Below the pieces are notes generated by a model, which saw only the letters and a list, made by a program, of their open reading frames with translations, was not told the DNA's origin and ran no database searches. The position numbers were made by a program, and so were the translations under genes. DNA of 64,000 bases from Xanthomonas theicola (GTDB lineage Bacteria > Pseudomonadota > Gammaproteobacteria > Xanthomonadales > Xanthomonadaceae), in assembly GCF_014236795.1 (NCBI RefSeq), contig NZ_CP049017.1:1218001-1282000 (forward strand). Direction: 5' to 3'. Below are positions 47,184 to 56,950 of the stretch, piece by piece (within the stretch, counting starts at the first letter, position 1; each line of letters opens with the position of its first letter).

Positions 47184-48542
47184 CTACTGCAGCACCAGCG
47201 TCGCCAGGCCGAGGAAGCTGAGGAAGCCCATCACGTCGGTCAGCGTGGTCAGGATCACGCCGCCGGCCAGCGCCGGGTCGAAGCCCAGGCGCTTGAGCGT
47301 CAGCGGCACCAGCACGCCGCCCAGCGCGGCGGTGAGCAGGTTGATGGTCAGCGCCGAGCCGATCACCAGCGACAGCAGCGGCTGCTTGAACCACGCCAGC
47401 ACGATCAGGCCCAGGCCGATGCCCAGCGCCAGGCCGTTGATCAGGGCCACCGCCAGTTCCTTGCGCAGCAGCACGGTGAAGTTGGAGGCGCCGATCTGGC
47501 CCAGCGCCAGGCCGCGCACCATCAGCGCCAGCACCTGGGTGCCGGCGTTGCCGCCCATGCCGGCCACGATCGGCATCAGCGCGGCCAGCGCCACCAGTTT
47601 GGCGATGGTGCCCTCGAATTGGCTGACCACGCTGGAGGCGATGAACGCAGTGCCGAGGTTGATGGTCAGCCACAGCAGGCGGCGCCGGAACGCGCGCCGC
47701 ACCGGGCTGAACATGTCCTCGTCCTCGTCCAGGCCGGCGGCGCTGAACGCCTGGTGCTCGGCCTGGTTGCGGATGATGTCGACCACGTCGTCGATGGTGA
47801 TGCGGCCGAGCAGGATGTTGTTGTCGTCCACCACCGGCGCGGAGATCCAGTCGTGGTCGGAGAACCGCCGCGCGACCTCGTCGGCGCCTTCGCCCACGTC
47901 GATGGCCGGCTGCTCGTCGTCGACCAGCCGGTTGATCGGGGTGGAATCCTCGTGGGTGACTAGCGCGGCCAGCGAGACCCGGCCCAGGTACTGGTGGCGG
48001 CGGCTGACCACGAACAGGTGGTCGGTGTGGTCGGGCAGTTCGCCGCGCAGGCGCAGGTAGCGCAGCACCACGTCGACGTTGACGTCGGCGCGCACGGTGA
48101 CCACGTCCGGGTTCATCAGGCGCCCGGCGCTGTCCTCGGGATAGGACAGCACCTGCTCCAGGCGCTCGCGGTTCTCGCGGTCCATCGACTTGAGCACTTC
48201 GTCGATGACCGTGTCGGGCAGGTCCTCGACCAGGTTGGCCAGGTCGTCGATGTCGAGGTCTTCGACCGCGGCGATGATCTCGTCCGGGTCCATGTCCGCG
48301 AGCAGGCTTTCGCGCACTTCGTCGCCAACGTGGACCAGCACCTCGCCGTCGTCTTCCGGATCGACCAGGCCCCACACCACCTCGCGCTTGCCGGGCGGCA
48401 GCGATTCGAGCAGGTTGCCGATTTCCGCCGGCGCCAGCGTATTGACCAGCCGGCGCACCGGGCCCAGGCGCCCGCTGTCCAGCGCATCGGACAGCAAACG
48501 CAGCTGCCGCGCGGTCTTGTCGTGGCGGACGGCGTCGGCCAT
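47184..48542 (-). CDS. mgtE: Magnesium transporter MgtE
   Basis: The 452-residue protein has the MgtE order of domains. First is the helical N domain (about 20-130: LAPAEIGNLLESLPPGKREV, VEDLDIDDLANLVEDLPD), then a CBS pair (about 135-255: SAGRLMNPDVVTVRADVNV, ISAPVVDDNNILLGRITIDD). A five-helix membrane pore follows (about 285-450: LMPIVAGMGGNAGTQVLALM). The N and CBS domains sense cytosolic Mg2+ and gate the channel. It lies downstream of the PTS genes, a neighbourhood conserved in Xanthomonadaceae, separated from ptsI by a repeat-rich 319-bp gap. Confidence 0.97.
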   Translation of the reverse strand: MADAVRHDKTARQLRLLSDALDSGRLGPVRRLVNTLAPAEIGNLLESLPPGKREVVWGLVDPEDDGEVLVHVGDEVRESLLADMDPDEIIAAVEDLDIDDLANLVEDLPDTVIDEVLKSMDRENRERLEQVLSYPEDSAGRLMNPDVVTVRADVNVDVVLRYLRLRGELPDHTDHLFVVSRRHQYLGRVSLAALVTHEDSTPINRLVDDEQPAIDVGEGADEVARRFSDHDWISAPVVDDNNILLGRITIDDVVDIIRNQAEHQAFSAAGLDEDEDMFSPVRRAFRRRLLWLTINLGTAFIASSVVSQFEGTIAKLVALAALMPIVAGMGGNAGTQVLALMVRGLALGQIGASNFTVLLRKELAVALINGLALGIGLGLIVLAWFKQPLLSLVIGSALTINLLTAALGGVLVPLTLKRLGFDPALAGGVILTTLTDVMGFLSFLGLATLVLQ

Positions 48543-48647
48543 GCGCTGCTCCTGAAAATGGAAGGCCGCGCTGCGAAGGTGCGCGGTCGGTCAGATGTTC
48601 ATCGCGACATTATCGCTTGCATGTTGCGGGAAGCACAGCGGCGAGGG

Positions 48648-48901
48648 GCCGGGACTCGGGACCGGGGACTGGGGGGGGATGGTCGCGAGCGCATGCATTC
48701 CCTGTGCTGCGATGAGACGCCATGCAATTACGCGAGGCATCATCGACGCGATGCATCGGTCGCACATCGGGTTCGACGAATCCGCCTGCGCTGTTGCTGT
48801 CGCTTTTCCGGGTCCCCAATCCCGAGTTCCGGCTCAAGCGCAGAGATGCCTGTACTCGCGATCAACCACCCGGGTCCCGGGTCCCGAGTCCCGAGTTCCG
48901 G
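48648..48901. repeat. CGGGACTCGGGAC-type repeat cluster between mgtE and ptsI
   Basis: GGGACTCGGGACC runs occur at 48648-48672. They are followed about 130 bp later by the inverted partner CTTTTCCGGGTCCCC (48804-48818) with CCCGAGTTCCGG, and then by another GGTCCCGGGTCCCGAGTCCC run at 48870-48891. The last run overlaps the 3' end of ptsI. The gap 48543-48861 holds no gene otherwise. The same element recurs at 51361-51511 in the same orientation. Confidence 0.8.
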
Positions 48902-50610
48902 CTCCACCGCTCGATCCCCTTCCGGTCCCGCGCCTGCAGCAGCTTGGCGCCGCGCAGGCGCAGCGCCTGCAGGTCGGTGTCGCGGATCACCCGGCGCACT
49001 TCCAGCATCGTCGCCGGGTGCAGGCTGAACTCGCGCAGGCCCAGCGCCAGCAGGATCGGCGTCAGCGCCGGGTCGCCGGCGATCTCGCCGCAGACCGCCA
49101 CCGGCTTGGCGTGGGCCTGGCCGGTGGCGATCACCTGCGCGATCAGGCGCAGCACCGCCGGGTGCAGCGGCGAATACAGCTCGCCCAGCGCTTCGTTGTT
49201 GCGGTCGGCGGCCAACAGGTACTGCACCAGGTCGTTGGTGCCGATCGACAGGAAGTCGATGTCGTCGACGAAGGTGTCCAGCGCGATCGCCGCGGCCGGG
49301 ACCTCGATCATCGCGCCGATCTGCACCTGTTCGGCGATGGCGTGGCCCTCGCGGCGCAGCTGCGCGGCGATGCGCCTGAGGTGCCGGCGCATCGCCATGA
49401 TCTCCTCGCGCGCGCCGATCATCGGCACCAGCACGCGCACCGGGCCGTAGCCGGAGGCGCGCAGGATCGCGCGCAGCTGCGTGTCCGAGACCTTGGGCCG
49501 GGCCAGCGACAGGCGCACGCCGCGCAGGCCCAGCGCCGGGTTCTGCTCGTTGCCGATGGTCAGGCCGGTGCGGTCGGCCTTGTCCGCGCCCAGGTCCAGG
49601 GTGCGGATGGTCACCGGCCGCCCGCTCATGCCGAGCACCGCGTCGCGGTAGGTGCGGAACTGCTCTTCCTCGTCGGGCAGCGCGTCGCGCTGCAGGAACA
49701 GGAATTCGGTGCGGTACAGGCCCAGGCCATCGGCGCCCAGCGCGTGCGCGCGGGCCACGTCGTCGCGCGACTCGGCATTGGCCAGCAGCACGATGTCCAC
49801 GCCGTCGCGGGTGCGGCTGGGCTTGGAGCGCAGCTTGCCGAGGTCGCGCTGCAGCCTGGCCTGCTCGCGCATGCGGGCACGGTAGTCGCGCAGGTCGTCG
49901 GGGGTGGGCTCGACGATCACCGCACCCTGCACGCCGTCCACGATCAGCACGTCGCCGTCGTTGATCTTGTGCAGTGCATCGGCGGCGCCGACCACCAGGG
50001 GCAGGTGCAGGCTGCGCGCCAGGATCGCGCTGTGCGACAGTGCGCTGCCGACGCTGGTGACGATGCCGACCACGCCTTGCGCCTGCAACTGCGCCAGTTC
50101 CGACGGCGCCACGTTCTCGCACACCAGGATCTCGCCGGCCAGGCCGGCGCTGTCGGGTTGGCGCTTCTGCAGGAACGCGTGGATGCGCCCGATCACATGG
50201 TCCAGGTCGTCCATGCGGCTTTTCAGGTAGGCGTCTTCCATGGCGTCGAACACGGTCGCCAGGCGGTCGCGCTGCAGGCGCAAGGCGTAGTCGGCGCTGT
50301 AGCGGCCGGTGCGGATCAGCTCGTCCAGGCCGTGCAGCAGTTCCGGGTCGTCGAGCAGCAGCGCGTGCAGGTCGAGGAACTCGCCGACTTCCTTGGCCAG
50401 GGCGCCGTGCAGGCGCTGGCGCAGGGCGTGCATTTCCTCGCGCGCGGCGTTCACCGCCAGGTGCAGGCGTTGCAGTTCCGCCGTCACCTGCGCGGCGCCG
50501 ATGCGTTGCTCGGCCACCTCCAGCGCATGCGGCAGGCGCACGCGCGCGCGGCCCAGCGCGTTGCCACGCGAGGCGCCGTGGCCGGCGATGCGCAGGTTCA
50601 CCGCACGCAC
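48862..50610 (-). CDS. ptsI: Phosphoenolpyruvate-protein phosphotransferase (enzyme I)
   Basis: The 582-residue protein takes phosphate from phosphoenolpyruvate and passes it to HPr. The phosphorylated His is H193 in SVGSALSHSAILARS. Other marks are GLYRTEFLFLQRDALPDEEE, IGTNDLVQYLLAADRNNEAL and the VCGEIAGDPALTPILL segment with the active Cys. The start is a GTG, as in relatives beginning MRAVxLRIAG. The C terminus (SRNSGLGTRDPGG) is encoded by an intergenic repeat unit, so the natural end has been replaced or extended. No sugar-specific EIIB/EIIC is in the window, so its role is regulatory. It follows ptsH by 49 bp. Confidence 0.96.
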   Translation of the reverse strand: MRAVNLRIAGHGASRGNALGRARVRLPHALEVAEQRIGAAQVTAELQRLHLAVNAAREEMHALRQRLHGALAKEVGEFLDLHALLLDDPELLHGLDELIRTGRYSADYALRLQRDRLATVFDAMEDAYLKSRMDDLDHVIGRIHAFLQKRQPDSAGLAGEILVCENVAPSELAQLQAQGVVGIVTSVGSALSHSAILARSLHLPLVVGAADALHKINDGDVLIVDGVQGAVIVEPTPDDLRDYRARMREQARLQRDLGKLRSKPSRTRDGVDIVLLANAESRDDVARAHALGADGLGLYRTEFLFLQRDALPDEEEQFRTYRDAVLGMSGRPVTIRTLDLGADKADRTGLTIGNEQNPALGLRGVRLSLARPKVSDTQLRAILRASGYGPVRVLVPMIGAREEIMAMRRHLRRIAAQLRREGHAIAEQVQIGAMIEVPAAAIALDTFVDDIDFLSIGTNDLVQYLLAADRNNEALGELYSPLHPAVLRLIAQVIATGQAHAKPVAVCGEIAGDPALTPILLALGLREFSLHPATMLEVRRVIRDTDLQALRLRGAKLLQARDRKGIERWSRNSGLGTRDPGG

Positions 50611-50659
50611 CCGCGTCGGGGGGGCGGCGGCGTTGCGTGCGGCAACCGGCGCCGCATGC

Positions 50660-50929
50660 TCAGCCGTCCTCGTCGAAGCGCCGCTCGAACAGGCCGACCA
50701 CGGCCTCCAGCGCTTGCGCTTCGTCGGCGCCGTCCACGCGCACCGTCACCGGCGTGCCTTGCGCGGCGGCCAGCAGCATCACCCCCATGATGCTCTTGGC
50801 GTTGACCTCGCGGCCCTTCGCCGCCAGCGTGGCGTTGCAGCGGAACGAGGACAGCGTCTGCACCAGCTTGGCGGTCGCGCGCGCATGCAGGCCCAGGCGG
50901 TTGGATACGATGAGTTCGCGTTCAAGCAT
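50660..50929 (-). CDS. ptsH: Phosphocarrier protein HPr
   Basis: The 89-residue protein has the catalytic His at position 15 (NRLGLHARATAKLV) and the regulatory Ser at 46 (EVNAKSIMGVMLLAA), the target of HprK/P encoded upstream in the same cluster. It overlaps the EIIA gene by 8 bp. Having both His15 and Ser46 with an HprK in the cluster fits the regulatory PTS of proteobacteria. Confidence 0.97.
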   Translation of the reverse strand: MLERELIVSNRLGLHARATAKLVQTLSSFRCNATLAAKGREVNAKSIMGVMLLAAAQGTPVTVRVDGADEAQALEAVVGLFERRFDEDG

Positions 50930-51314
50930 CGTCGATCACCACTCCATTGCGCGAGCCGGCGGCGGCGATGCCGGGCAGTTGGTCCAGCCCCTGCTCGGGA
51001 TAGTTCATGATCCGCAGCAGCATCGGCAGGCTCAACGCGGACACGCGTCGCACCGGCGTGCCCAGGCGCGCGAGTTTCGTCGCCAGGTTGCTCGGGCTGG
51101 CGCCGTACAGGTCGGTGACGACCAACACGCCGTCGCCGTCGTCGACCCGCCGCAACGCCGCCGACGCCTGCGGCAGCAGTGCGCCCAGGTCGGCATCGAG
51201 CGGTACTTCGAACGCTTCGGTCTTCAGCGGCAATTGCCGCAACAATCCGGTGGCCACGCGCAACAGCGACGCGCCGACATCGGGATGAGTGATCAGGAGA
51301 ATGCCACAGGCCAT
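50922..51314 (-). CDS. PTS EIIA component, mannose-family type
   Basis: The 130-residue protein starts MACGILLITHPDVGASLL, with the phosphorylatable His at position 10. VLVVTDLYGASPSNLATKLA follows, the EIIA-Man fold. No EIIB, IIC or IID partner is near, so it likely serves regulation rather than sugar uptake, as in other Xanthomonadaceae. It is the first gene of the EIIA-ptsH-ptsI set; a repeat-filled 200-bp gap separates it from rapZ. Confidence 0.93.
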   Translation of the reverse strand: MACGILLITHPDVGASLLRVATGLLRQLPLKTEAFEVPLDADLGALLPQASAALRRVDDGDGVLVVTDLYGASPSNLATKLARLGTPVRRVSALSLPMLLRIMNYPEQGLDQLPGIAAAGSRNGVVIDDA

Positions 51315-51360
51315 GGGGGAACGTTAACAGGTCGGGCAGTGCGCAGGGAATGGTGATGTT

Positions 51361-51511
51361 TCGGGACTCGGGACTGGGGACTCGATCGCGAGTGCAGGCG
51401 TCGTCTGCGGGCCAATTCCGTCACCGAAGCCGTTTTCGATTGCGCCATGGGAAGGCTCGATGGAGCGGTGTTCGTCGGCTTTTCCGGGTCCCCAGTCCCG
51501 AGTCCCGAGTC
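51361..51511. repeat. CGGGACTCGGGAC-type repeat element between rapZ and the EIIA gene
   Basis: CGGGACTCGGGACTGGGGAC at 51362-51381 and the inverted run CCGGGTCCCCAGTCCC with GAGTCCCGAGTCC (51484-51511) bracket about 100 bp, as at 18982-19140 and 48648-48833. The element almost fills the gap between rapZ (ends 51515) and the EIIA gene (starts 51314). Confidence 0.8.
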
Positions 51512-51514
51512 CAC

Positions 51515-52393
51515 TCAATCCTGCTCCCGATGAAACGTCGCCACCTCCGGCCAGCCCTGTTCGCGCGCATGCCGGGCCAGGCGTTCGGCCAGGTACACCG
51601 AGCGGTGCTTGCCGCCGGTGCAGCCGAAGGCGATGGTGACGTAGCTGCGGGTGTCCTCGCGCAGCCGCGGCAGCCAGGTGTCGAGGAAGCCGATGATCTG
51701 CGCGGTATACTGCTGCACCTGCGGCTGCGCATCCAGGTAGTCGCGCACGCCGCTGTCGCGGCCGGACAGCGGGCGCAGCTGCGGATCCCAGTGCGGATTG
51801 GGCAGCACCCGCGCATCGAACACGAAGTCGGCCTCGGCCGGCACGCCGCGCTTGTAGGCGAAGGACTCGAACAGCAGCGACAGGGTACTTTCGCGGGTCA
51901 GCGCGAACTCGGTGGTCACCTGCCGGCGCAACTGGTGCACATTGAGCGTGCTGGTGTCGATCACCGCGTCGGCCTCGCGGCGCAGCGGCTCGGTCAGCAC
52001 GCGTTCGCGCTCGATCGCCTCGGGCAGCGACAGGCCCCGCTGCGACAGCGGGTGCCGGCGCCGGGTGTCGGCATAGCGCTTGATCAGCGCTTCGTCGGTG
52101 GCGTCGAAGAACAGCAGCCGCGCGTCCAGGCCGAACTGCGCCACCGCCTCGCGCCAGCGCGACAGCTGCGCCGGGTCGCTGTGGCGGCTGCGCACGTCGA
52201 TGCCCACCGCCAGCCTGCCGGGGCCGACGTCGTCGCGCACCAGGCTCTTGACGAAGGCCGGCAGCAATTCCACCGGCAGGTTGTCGACGCAGTAGTAGTC
52301 CAGGTCCTCGAAGGTCTTCAGCGCCACCGATTTGCCGGAGCCGGACAGGCCGCTGACGATCACCAGGGTGGAGGTGTTCGCCACCGCATTCAT
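51515..52393 (-). CDS. rapZ: RNase adapter protein RapZ
   Basis: The 292-residue protein has the P-loop GLSGSGKS at 15-22, followed by [20 protein letters not shown]. The C-terminal domain carries [20 protein letters not shown], the conserved RapZ end. In Escherichia coli RapZ guides RNase E to the small RNA GlmZ and so controls amino-sugar synthesis; in other proteobacteria it is found with rpoN and PTS genes, as here. Its ATG (52393) overlaps the hprK stop in ATGA, so the two are coupled. Confidence 0.97.
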   Translation of the reverse strand: MNAVANTSTLVIVSGLSGSGKSVALKTFEDLDYYCVDNLPVELLPAFVKSLVRDDVGPGRLAVGIDVRSRHSDPAQLSRWREAVAQFGLDARLLFFDATDEALIKRYADTRRRHPLSQRGLSLPEAIERERVLTEPLRREADAVIDTSTLNVHQLRRQVTTEFALTRESTLSLLFESFAYKRGVPAEADFVFDARVLPNPHWDPQLRPLSGRDSGVRDYLDAQPQVQQYTAQIIGFLDTWLPRLREDTRSYVTIAFGCTGGKHRSVYLAERLARHAREQGWPEVATFHREQD

Positions 52394-53340
52394 GGGCTGC
52401 GCCGCTCGAGCAGGTTGCTGTGGCGGGCGATGAACATCGCCGCCGGGTCGACGCCCTTGGTGCGCAGGATGTGCAGGCGCGTGGCGGCCTCGGTCAGCAC
52501 TGCCAGGTTGCGCCCCGGCATGACCGGCAGGGTGATCAGCGGCACGTCCAGGTCCAGCACGTGGCGGGTGCCGGAATCGCCGGTCAGGCGCTCGTAGCCA
52601 TGCGGGGTCGGTTCGGTCATGGGCCGGGTCAGGTGCACGATCAGGCGAAGATACTTGTTCTTCTTTACAGCCGTGTCGCCGAACATGTCGCGCACGTTGA
52701 GCACGCCCAGGCCGCGCACTTCCAACAGGTCCTGCAGCAGTTCCGGGCAGGTGCCGTCGAGCACGTCGGGCGCGATCTGGGTGAATTCCGGAGCGTCGTC
52801 GGCGACCAGGCGATGGCCGCGGCTGAGCAGTTCCAGCGCCAGCTCGCTCTTGCCGGAGCCCGCCTCGCCGGTGATCAGCACGCCGATCGAGTAGATCTCC
52901 ATGAACACCCCGTGCAGGATCACCCGCGGCGCCAGCGTGCGCGCCAGGTGATAGGAGAGGTGGTTGAGCAGTTCGTGGCCGCGCTTGGGCGACACCCACA
53001 GCGGCGTATCCGATTCGTCGGCGGCCGCGCGCAGGTCTTCCGGGCACGACTGGTTCTTGGTGATCACCAGCGCCAGCGGCCGCACCTGCACGATCTTCTC
53101 GATGGTTTCCCAGCGTTGGCGCGAATCCAGCGAATCCAGCCAGGCCAGTTCCTCGGTGCCGAGGATCTGCACCTTGTTCGGGTAGATGGTATTGAGATAG
53201 CCGGCCAGCGACGGCCGCCGCGACACCGCGTTGCCGGCCTCCAGTTCGCGGCATTCGCCCTTCTGCCCGGCCAGCCAGCGCAGGCCGAGCCGGTCGCGCT
53301 GCTGGTCGAACAGTTCGCGCGCGGTGATGCTGGTATTCAT
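52390..53340 (-). CDS. hprK: HPr kinase/phosphorylase
   Basis: The 316-residue protein phosphorylates or dephosphorylates HPr at Ser46. It has the catalytic His in [20 protein letters not shown] (His143), the P-loop GEAGSGKS at 158-165, and the family signature [18 protein letters not shown]. It lies between ptsN and rapZ with ATGA overlaps on both sides. HprK is absent from enteric bacteria but common in this position in Xanthomonadales and other proteobacteria. Confidence 0.97.
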   Translation of the reverse strand: MNTSITARELFDQQRDRLGLRWLAGQKGECRELEAGNAVSRRPSLAGYLNTIYPNKVQILGTEELAWLDSLDSRQRWETIEKIVQVRPLALVITKNQSCPEDLRAAADESDTPLWVSPKRGHELLNHLSYHLARTLAPRVILHGVFMEIYSIGVLITGEAGSGKSELALELLSRGHRLVADDAPEFTQIAPDVLDGTCPELLQDLLEVRGLGVLNVRDMFGDTAVKKNKYLRLIVHLTRPMTEPTPHGYERLTGDSGTRHVLDLDVPLITLPVMPGRNLAVLTEAATRLHILRTKGVDPAAMFIARHSNLLERRSP

Positions 53341-53792
53341 GCGGCGCTGGCCTGGGGGGCGCCGCCGAGCAGCTCGTGCAGCGCGGCGGCGTCGGGCGCG
53401 CGGCGCAACGCGTCGCGGAAGCGCTCGTCGGAGAACTGTTCGGCCAGTTCCGACAGCAGCATCAGGTGTTGGTGGGTGTAGTGCGCCGGTACCGCCATCG
53501 CGAAGATCAGGTCGACCTGCGCGCCGCGGCCGTCGAAGTCGATCGGCTGGTCCAGCCGCAGCAGGACGCCGCGCGGGGCGTCCAGATGCGGGGCGCGGCC
53601 GTGCGGGATGGCGATGCCGTGGCCGATGGCGGTGCTGCCGAGCTGTTCGCGCTCGCACAGGCTGGCGAAGAGTTCGTCGACGCCGGCCTGCGGACAGGCC
53701 AGCAGGTCGGCGGCGGTGCGAAACAGGGTGTCGCGATCGGCGGCCGGCAGCACCTGGGTGCGGACGGCCGCCATCAGATCGGTCAAGGGCAT
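53337..53792 (-). CDS. ptsN: PTS EIIA-Ntr component (PtsN)
   Basis: The 151-residue protein has the EIIA-Ntr/fructose-type fold with the phospho-His in [15 protein letters not shown] (His64). It acts in nitrogen/carbon and potassium regulation rather than transport. I chose ATG 53792 ([10 protein letters not shown]); a longer frame upstream reaches into the hpf gene and lacks family features. The stop overlaps the hprK start (ATGA). Confidence 0.95.
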   Translation of the reverse strand: MPLTDLMAAVRTQVLPAADRDTLFRTAADLLACPQAGVDELFASLCEREQLGSTAIGHGIAIPHGRAPHLDAPRGVLLRLDQPIDFDGRGAQVDLIFAMAVPAHYTHQHLMLLSELAEQFSDERFRDALRRAPDAAALHELLGGAPQASAA

Positions 53793-53814
53793 GGCGGGAC
53801 CAACGTGTGCAGGG

Positions 53815-54132
53815 TCACACGATATTGTCGCGCACCTCGGCGGCATGGTGGTCCTGCTTCTTTTCCTTGTGCTTGAGGATCAGCCGGTCGAGCTTGTCGG
53901 CGAGCAGGTCGATCGCCGCGTACATGGTCTGCGCGCTGGCATCGGCGTGCAGGGTGCGGCCGGGGACGTTGACGGTGGCCTCGACGTGATGGTCGGGCTT
54001 GCGCAGCGCCAATTGGGCGCGGACCTCGATGGTTTCCTCGTAATGCCGCTTCAGCCGCTGCAGCTTGGTCTCCACGTAGTCGCGCAAGGCGGGGGTGACT
54101 TCGATCTGCTGGCCGTAGGTCTCGATACGCAT
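53815..54132 (-). CDS. hpf: Ribosome hibernation promoting factor (short HPF)
   Basis: The 105-residue protein opens MRIETYGQQIEVTPALRDYV and continues LKRHYEETIEVRAQL, VEATVNVPGRTLHADASAQ and MYAAIDLLADKLDRLILKHK, the short HPF/YhbH pattern. It binds the ribosome decoding region in stationary phase and promotes 100S dimers. The position directly after rpoN and before ptsN is the standard one in gammaproteobacteria. Confidence 0.96.
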   Translation of the reverse strand: MRIETYGQQIEVTPALRDYVETKLQRLKRHYEETIEVRAQLALRKPDHHVEATVNVPGRTLHADASAQTMYAAIDLLADKLDRLILKHKEKKQDHHAAEVRDNIV

Positions 54133-54187
54133 CGGATACTCCTTGGTTCGGGATTCACCTATGAACCATTGCCGCTGCCGCCGACGC

Positions 54188-55633
54188 TCAACCGATGCGG
54201 ACGCGTTCGTGGGATGCGGAAATGTTCATGGCCTCACGATACTTCGCTACGGTGCGCCGCGCCACCGGCACGCCGGCGCTTTTCAGCAGGTCGGCCAGCT
54301 TGGCGTCAGAAAGCGGCTTGCGCGGGTTCTCGGCGTCGATCAGGCGCCGGAGCATCGCCTGAATGGCGGTGCTGGAGGCTTCGCCGCCGCCATCGGTGTC
54401 GATTCCCGAGGCGAAGAAGGCGCGCAGCGGGATGGTGCCGCGCGGGGTGCGCACGTACTTGCGGGCGATGGCACGGGAGATGGTGCTCTCATGCAGGCCC
54501 AGTTCGCCGGCGATCTCGCGCAGGGTCAGCGGGCGCAGCGCCTGCTCGCCGAACTCGAGGAAGCCGGCCTGCTGGCGCAGCAGGCAGCGGGTCACCTTGA
54601 GCAGGGTCTCGCCGCGCGCTTCCAGGCTTTTCAGCAGCCAGCGCGCCTCCTGCAGCTGGCCGCGCAGGTAGCCGGCGTCGCTCTCGCCGCACTGGCGGAT
54701 CAGCCGCTCGTAGCCACGGTGGATGGTGACCTTGGGCCGCGCGTGGCCGGCCAGCGCGGCATGCCAGACGCCGCGCTGGCGCCACACCACGCAATCGGGC
54801 ACTACGTAGGTGTCGGCGCCGAGTTCGCCGACCTGCTTGCCCGGGCGCGGGTCCAGCGAGCGCAGCAGGGCGACCGCGGTCTCCACCGCCGCGGCCGGGC
54901 GCTTGAGTCCGTGGGCGATGCCGGCGATGCCGCTGCGCGGCAGTTTCTCCAGCGGGCCGTTGGCGATGGTGCGCGCCAGCTCCAGCCCGGGCGTGTCCGC
55001 GGGCAACACGTCCAGTTGCAGGTTCAGGCATTCGCCCAGCGTGCGCGCGGCGATGCCGACCGGGTCGAAGCGCTGGATCTGGTGCAGCACGGTGCCGATT
55101 TCCTCCTCGTCGGCGACGATGTCCGGTTGCAGCGTCTCGGCGATGGTGGCCAGCGGCTCGCGCAGATAGCCGTCGTCGTCGAGCGCGTCGATCAGCGCCG
55201 CGCCGATGCTGCGGTCGCGCGGCGACAGGTGCGACAGGTGCAACTGCCACAGCAGGTGGTCGATCAGCGTATCGGGTTCGGCGACGCGCTCGGCGGCGCT
55301 GCCCATATCGTCGTCGTCGTCGAAGGAGCCGCCGCTGCCGCCACTCCAGGCCGGCTCGGAGGACCAGTCGTCGCCATCGCGCTGGGGAACGTTGTCGAGC
55401 GTGTCGCCGGCCGGCGGCGCGGCGTCGGCCTCGCCCTCGGCGCTGCCGGCGCCGTTGACCTCGGGCGCGGGCGCGGCGTCCTCGGCCCATTCCAGCAGCG
55501 GATTGCTCTCCACCGCCTCGGCGATCTCCACTTCCAGCTCCGCGCTGGACATCTGCAACAGCTTGATGGCTTGCCGCAACTGCGGCGTCATGACCAGATG
55601 CTGTCCCAGCGATGTCTGCAGCCGTGCTTTCAT
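54188..55633 (-). CDS. rpoN: RNA polymerase sigma-54 factor
   Basis: The 481-residue protein starts MKARLQTSLGQHLVMTPQLR, the Gln/Leu-rich region I that contacts bacterial enhancer-binding proteins. An acidic variable region follows (about 50-120, with DDDDDMGS). The core-binding domain (LRQHPL-like segments, RDRSIGAALIDALDDDGYLR) leads to the HTH (LGLHESTISRAIARKYVRTP). The RpoN box is ARRTVAKYREAMNI near the end, recognising the -24 GG element. It sits between lptB and hpf, as in most gammaproteobacteria. Confidence 0.98.
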   Translation of the reverse strand: MKARLQTSLGQHLVMTPQLRQAIKLLQMSSAELEVEIAEAVESNPLLEWAEDAAPAPEVNGAGSAEGEADAAPPAGDTLDNVPQRDGDDWSSEPAWSGGSGGSFDDDDDMGSAAERVAEPDTLIDHLLWQLHLSHLSPRDRSIGAALIDALDDDGYLREPLATIAETLQPDIVADEEEIGTVLHQIQRFDPVGIAARTLGECLNLQLDVLPADTPGLELARTIANGPLEKLPRSGIAGIAHGLKRPAAAVETAVALLRSLDPRPGKQVGELGADTYVVPDCVVWRQRGVWHAALAGHARPKVTIHRGYERLIRQCGESDAGYLRGQLQEARWLLKSLEARGETLLKVTRCLLRQQAGFLEFGEQALRPLTLREIAGELGLHESTISRAIARKYVRTPRGTIPLRAFFASGIDTDGGGEASSTAIQAMLRRLIDAENPRKPLSDAKLADLLKSAGVPVARRTVAKYREAMNISASHERVRIG

Positions 55634-55679
55634 GCCTGTACCGAACGGGAAGGGGCGTGATGGCCGGACGCCCGCACGG

Positions 55680-56398
<719 letters not shown>

Positions 56399-56399
<1 letters not shown>

Positions 56400-56950
56400 C
56401 ACTGGCCTCCTTGCCTGGGCTTGACGGGCGGCGTCGCGGCTGGCTTGGCCGCGGCCGGCGCCGCGCTCTTGGGCTGGATCACGGTGCGTACGCGGGTACC
56501 GTCGCCACCGCCCTGCATGTCGCCGGTCCTGGTGTTGTAGACCATGCGCTGCCCGGCATTGGTGCCCTTGGGCGAGGTCATCCGGTAGTTGCCGGTCAGC
56601 ACCACCGTGTCGGTGCCGACCTTGTAGTCGATGGTGTCGGCCACCGCGTCCATCGGCGAACCGTCGTCCAACTGCTGTTTCAGCGTGGCCTGCTTGCCGG
56701 TGAGCACGACGCGATCGATCTCGCCGTTTGCGCGGAACAGATCGGCGGCGTCGGCGTGAATCTCCAGTGTGCCTTGGACAATGACCACATTGCCTGCGTA
56801 ACGGACCTTGCCGTTATCGTCGAGCATGTTGCCGCTCTGGTTGGTGGAATCGATCGTCATCGGCTGATTCCGATCGGACGACTTGGCCATCGCCACGGCG
56901 GGCAGCAGCAGGGCCAGCAGCGCGAGCTTAGCGGGCAGCGTTGGGTTCAT
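56399..56950 (-). CDS. lptA: LPS transport periplasmic protein LptA
   Basis: The 183-residue protein has a signal peptide ([14 protein letters not shown]) and the OstA-like beta-jellyroll that forms the periplasmic LPS bridge ([40 protein letters not shown]). An Ala/Pro/Lys-rich tail ends the protein. It overlaps lptC by 23 bp and touches lptB, so the three are co-translated. Confidence 0.95.

Noticed and set aside
51293..51518. Small minus-strand frames with [12 protein letters not shown] between rapZ and the EIIA gene
   Set aside because: They are translations of the CGGGACTCGGGAC repeat with no ribosome site.
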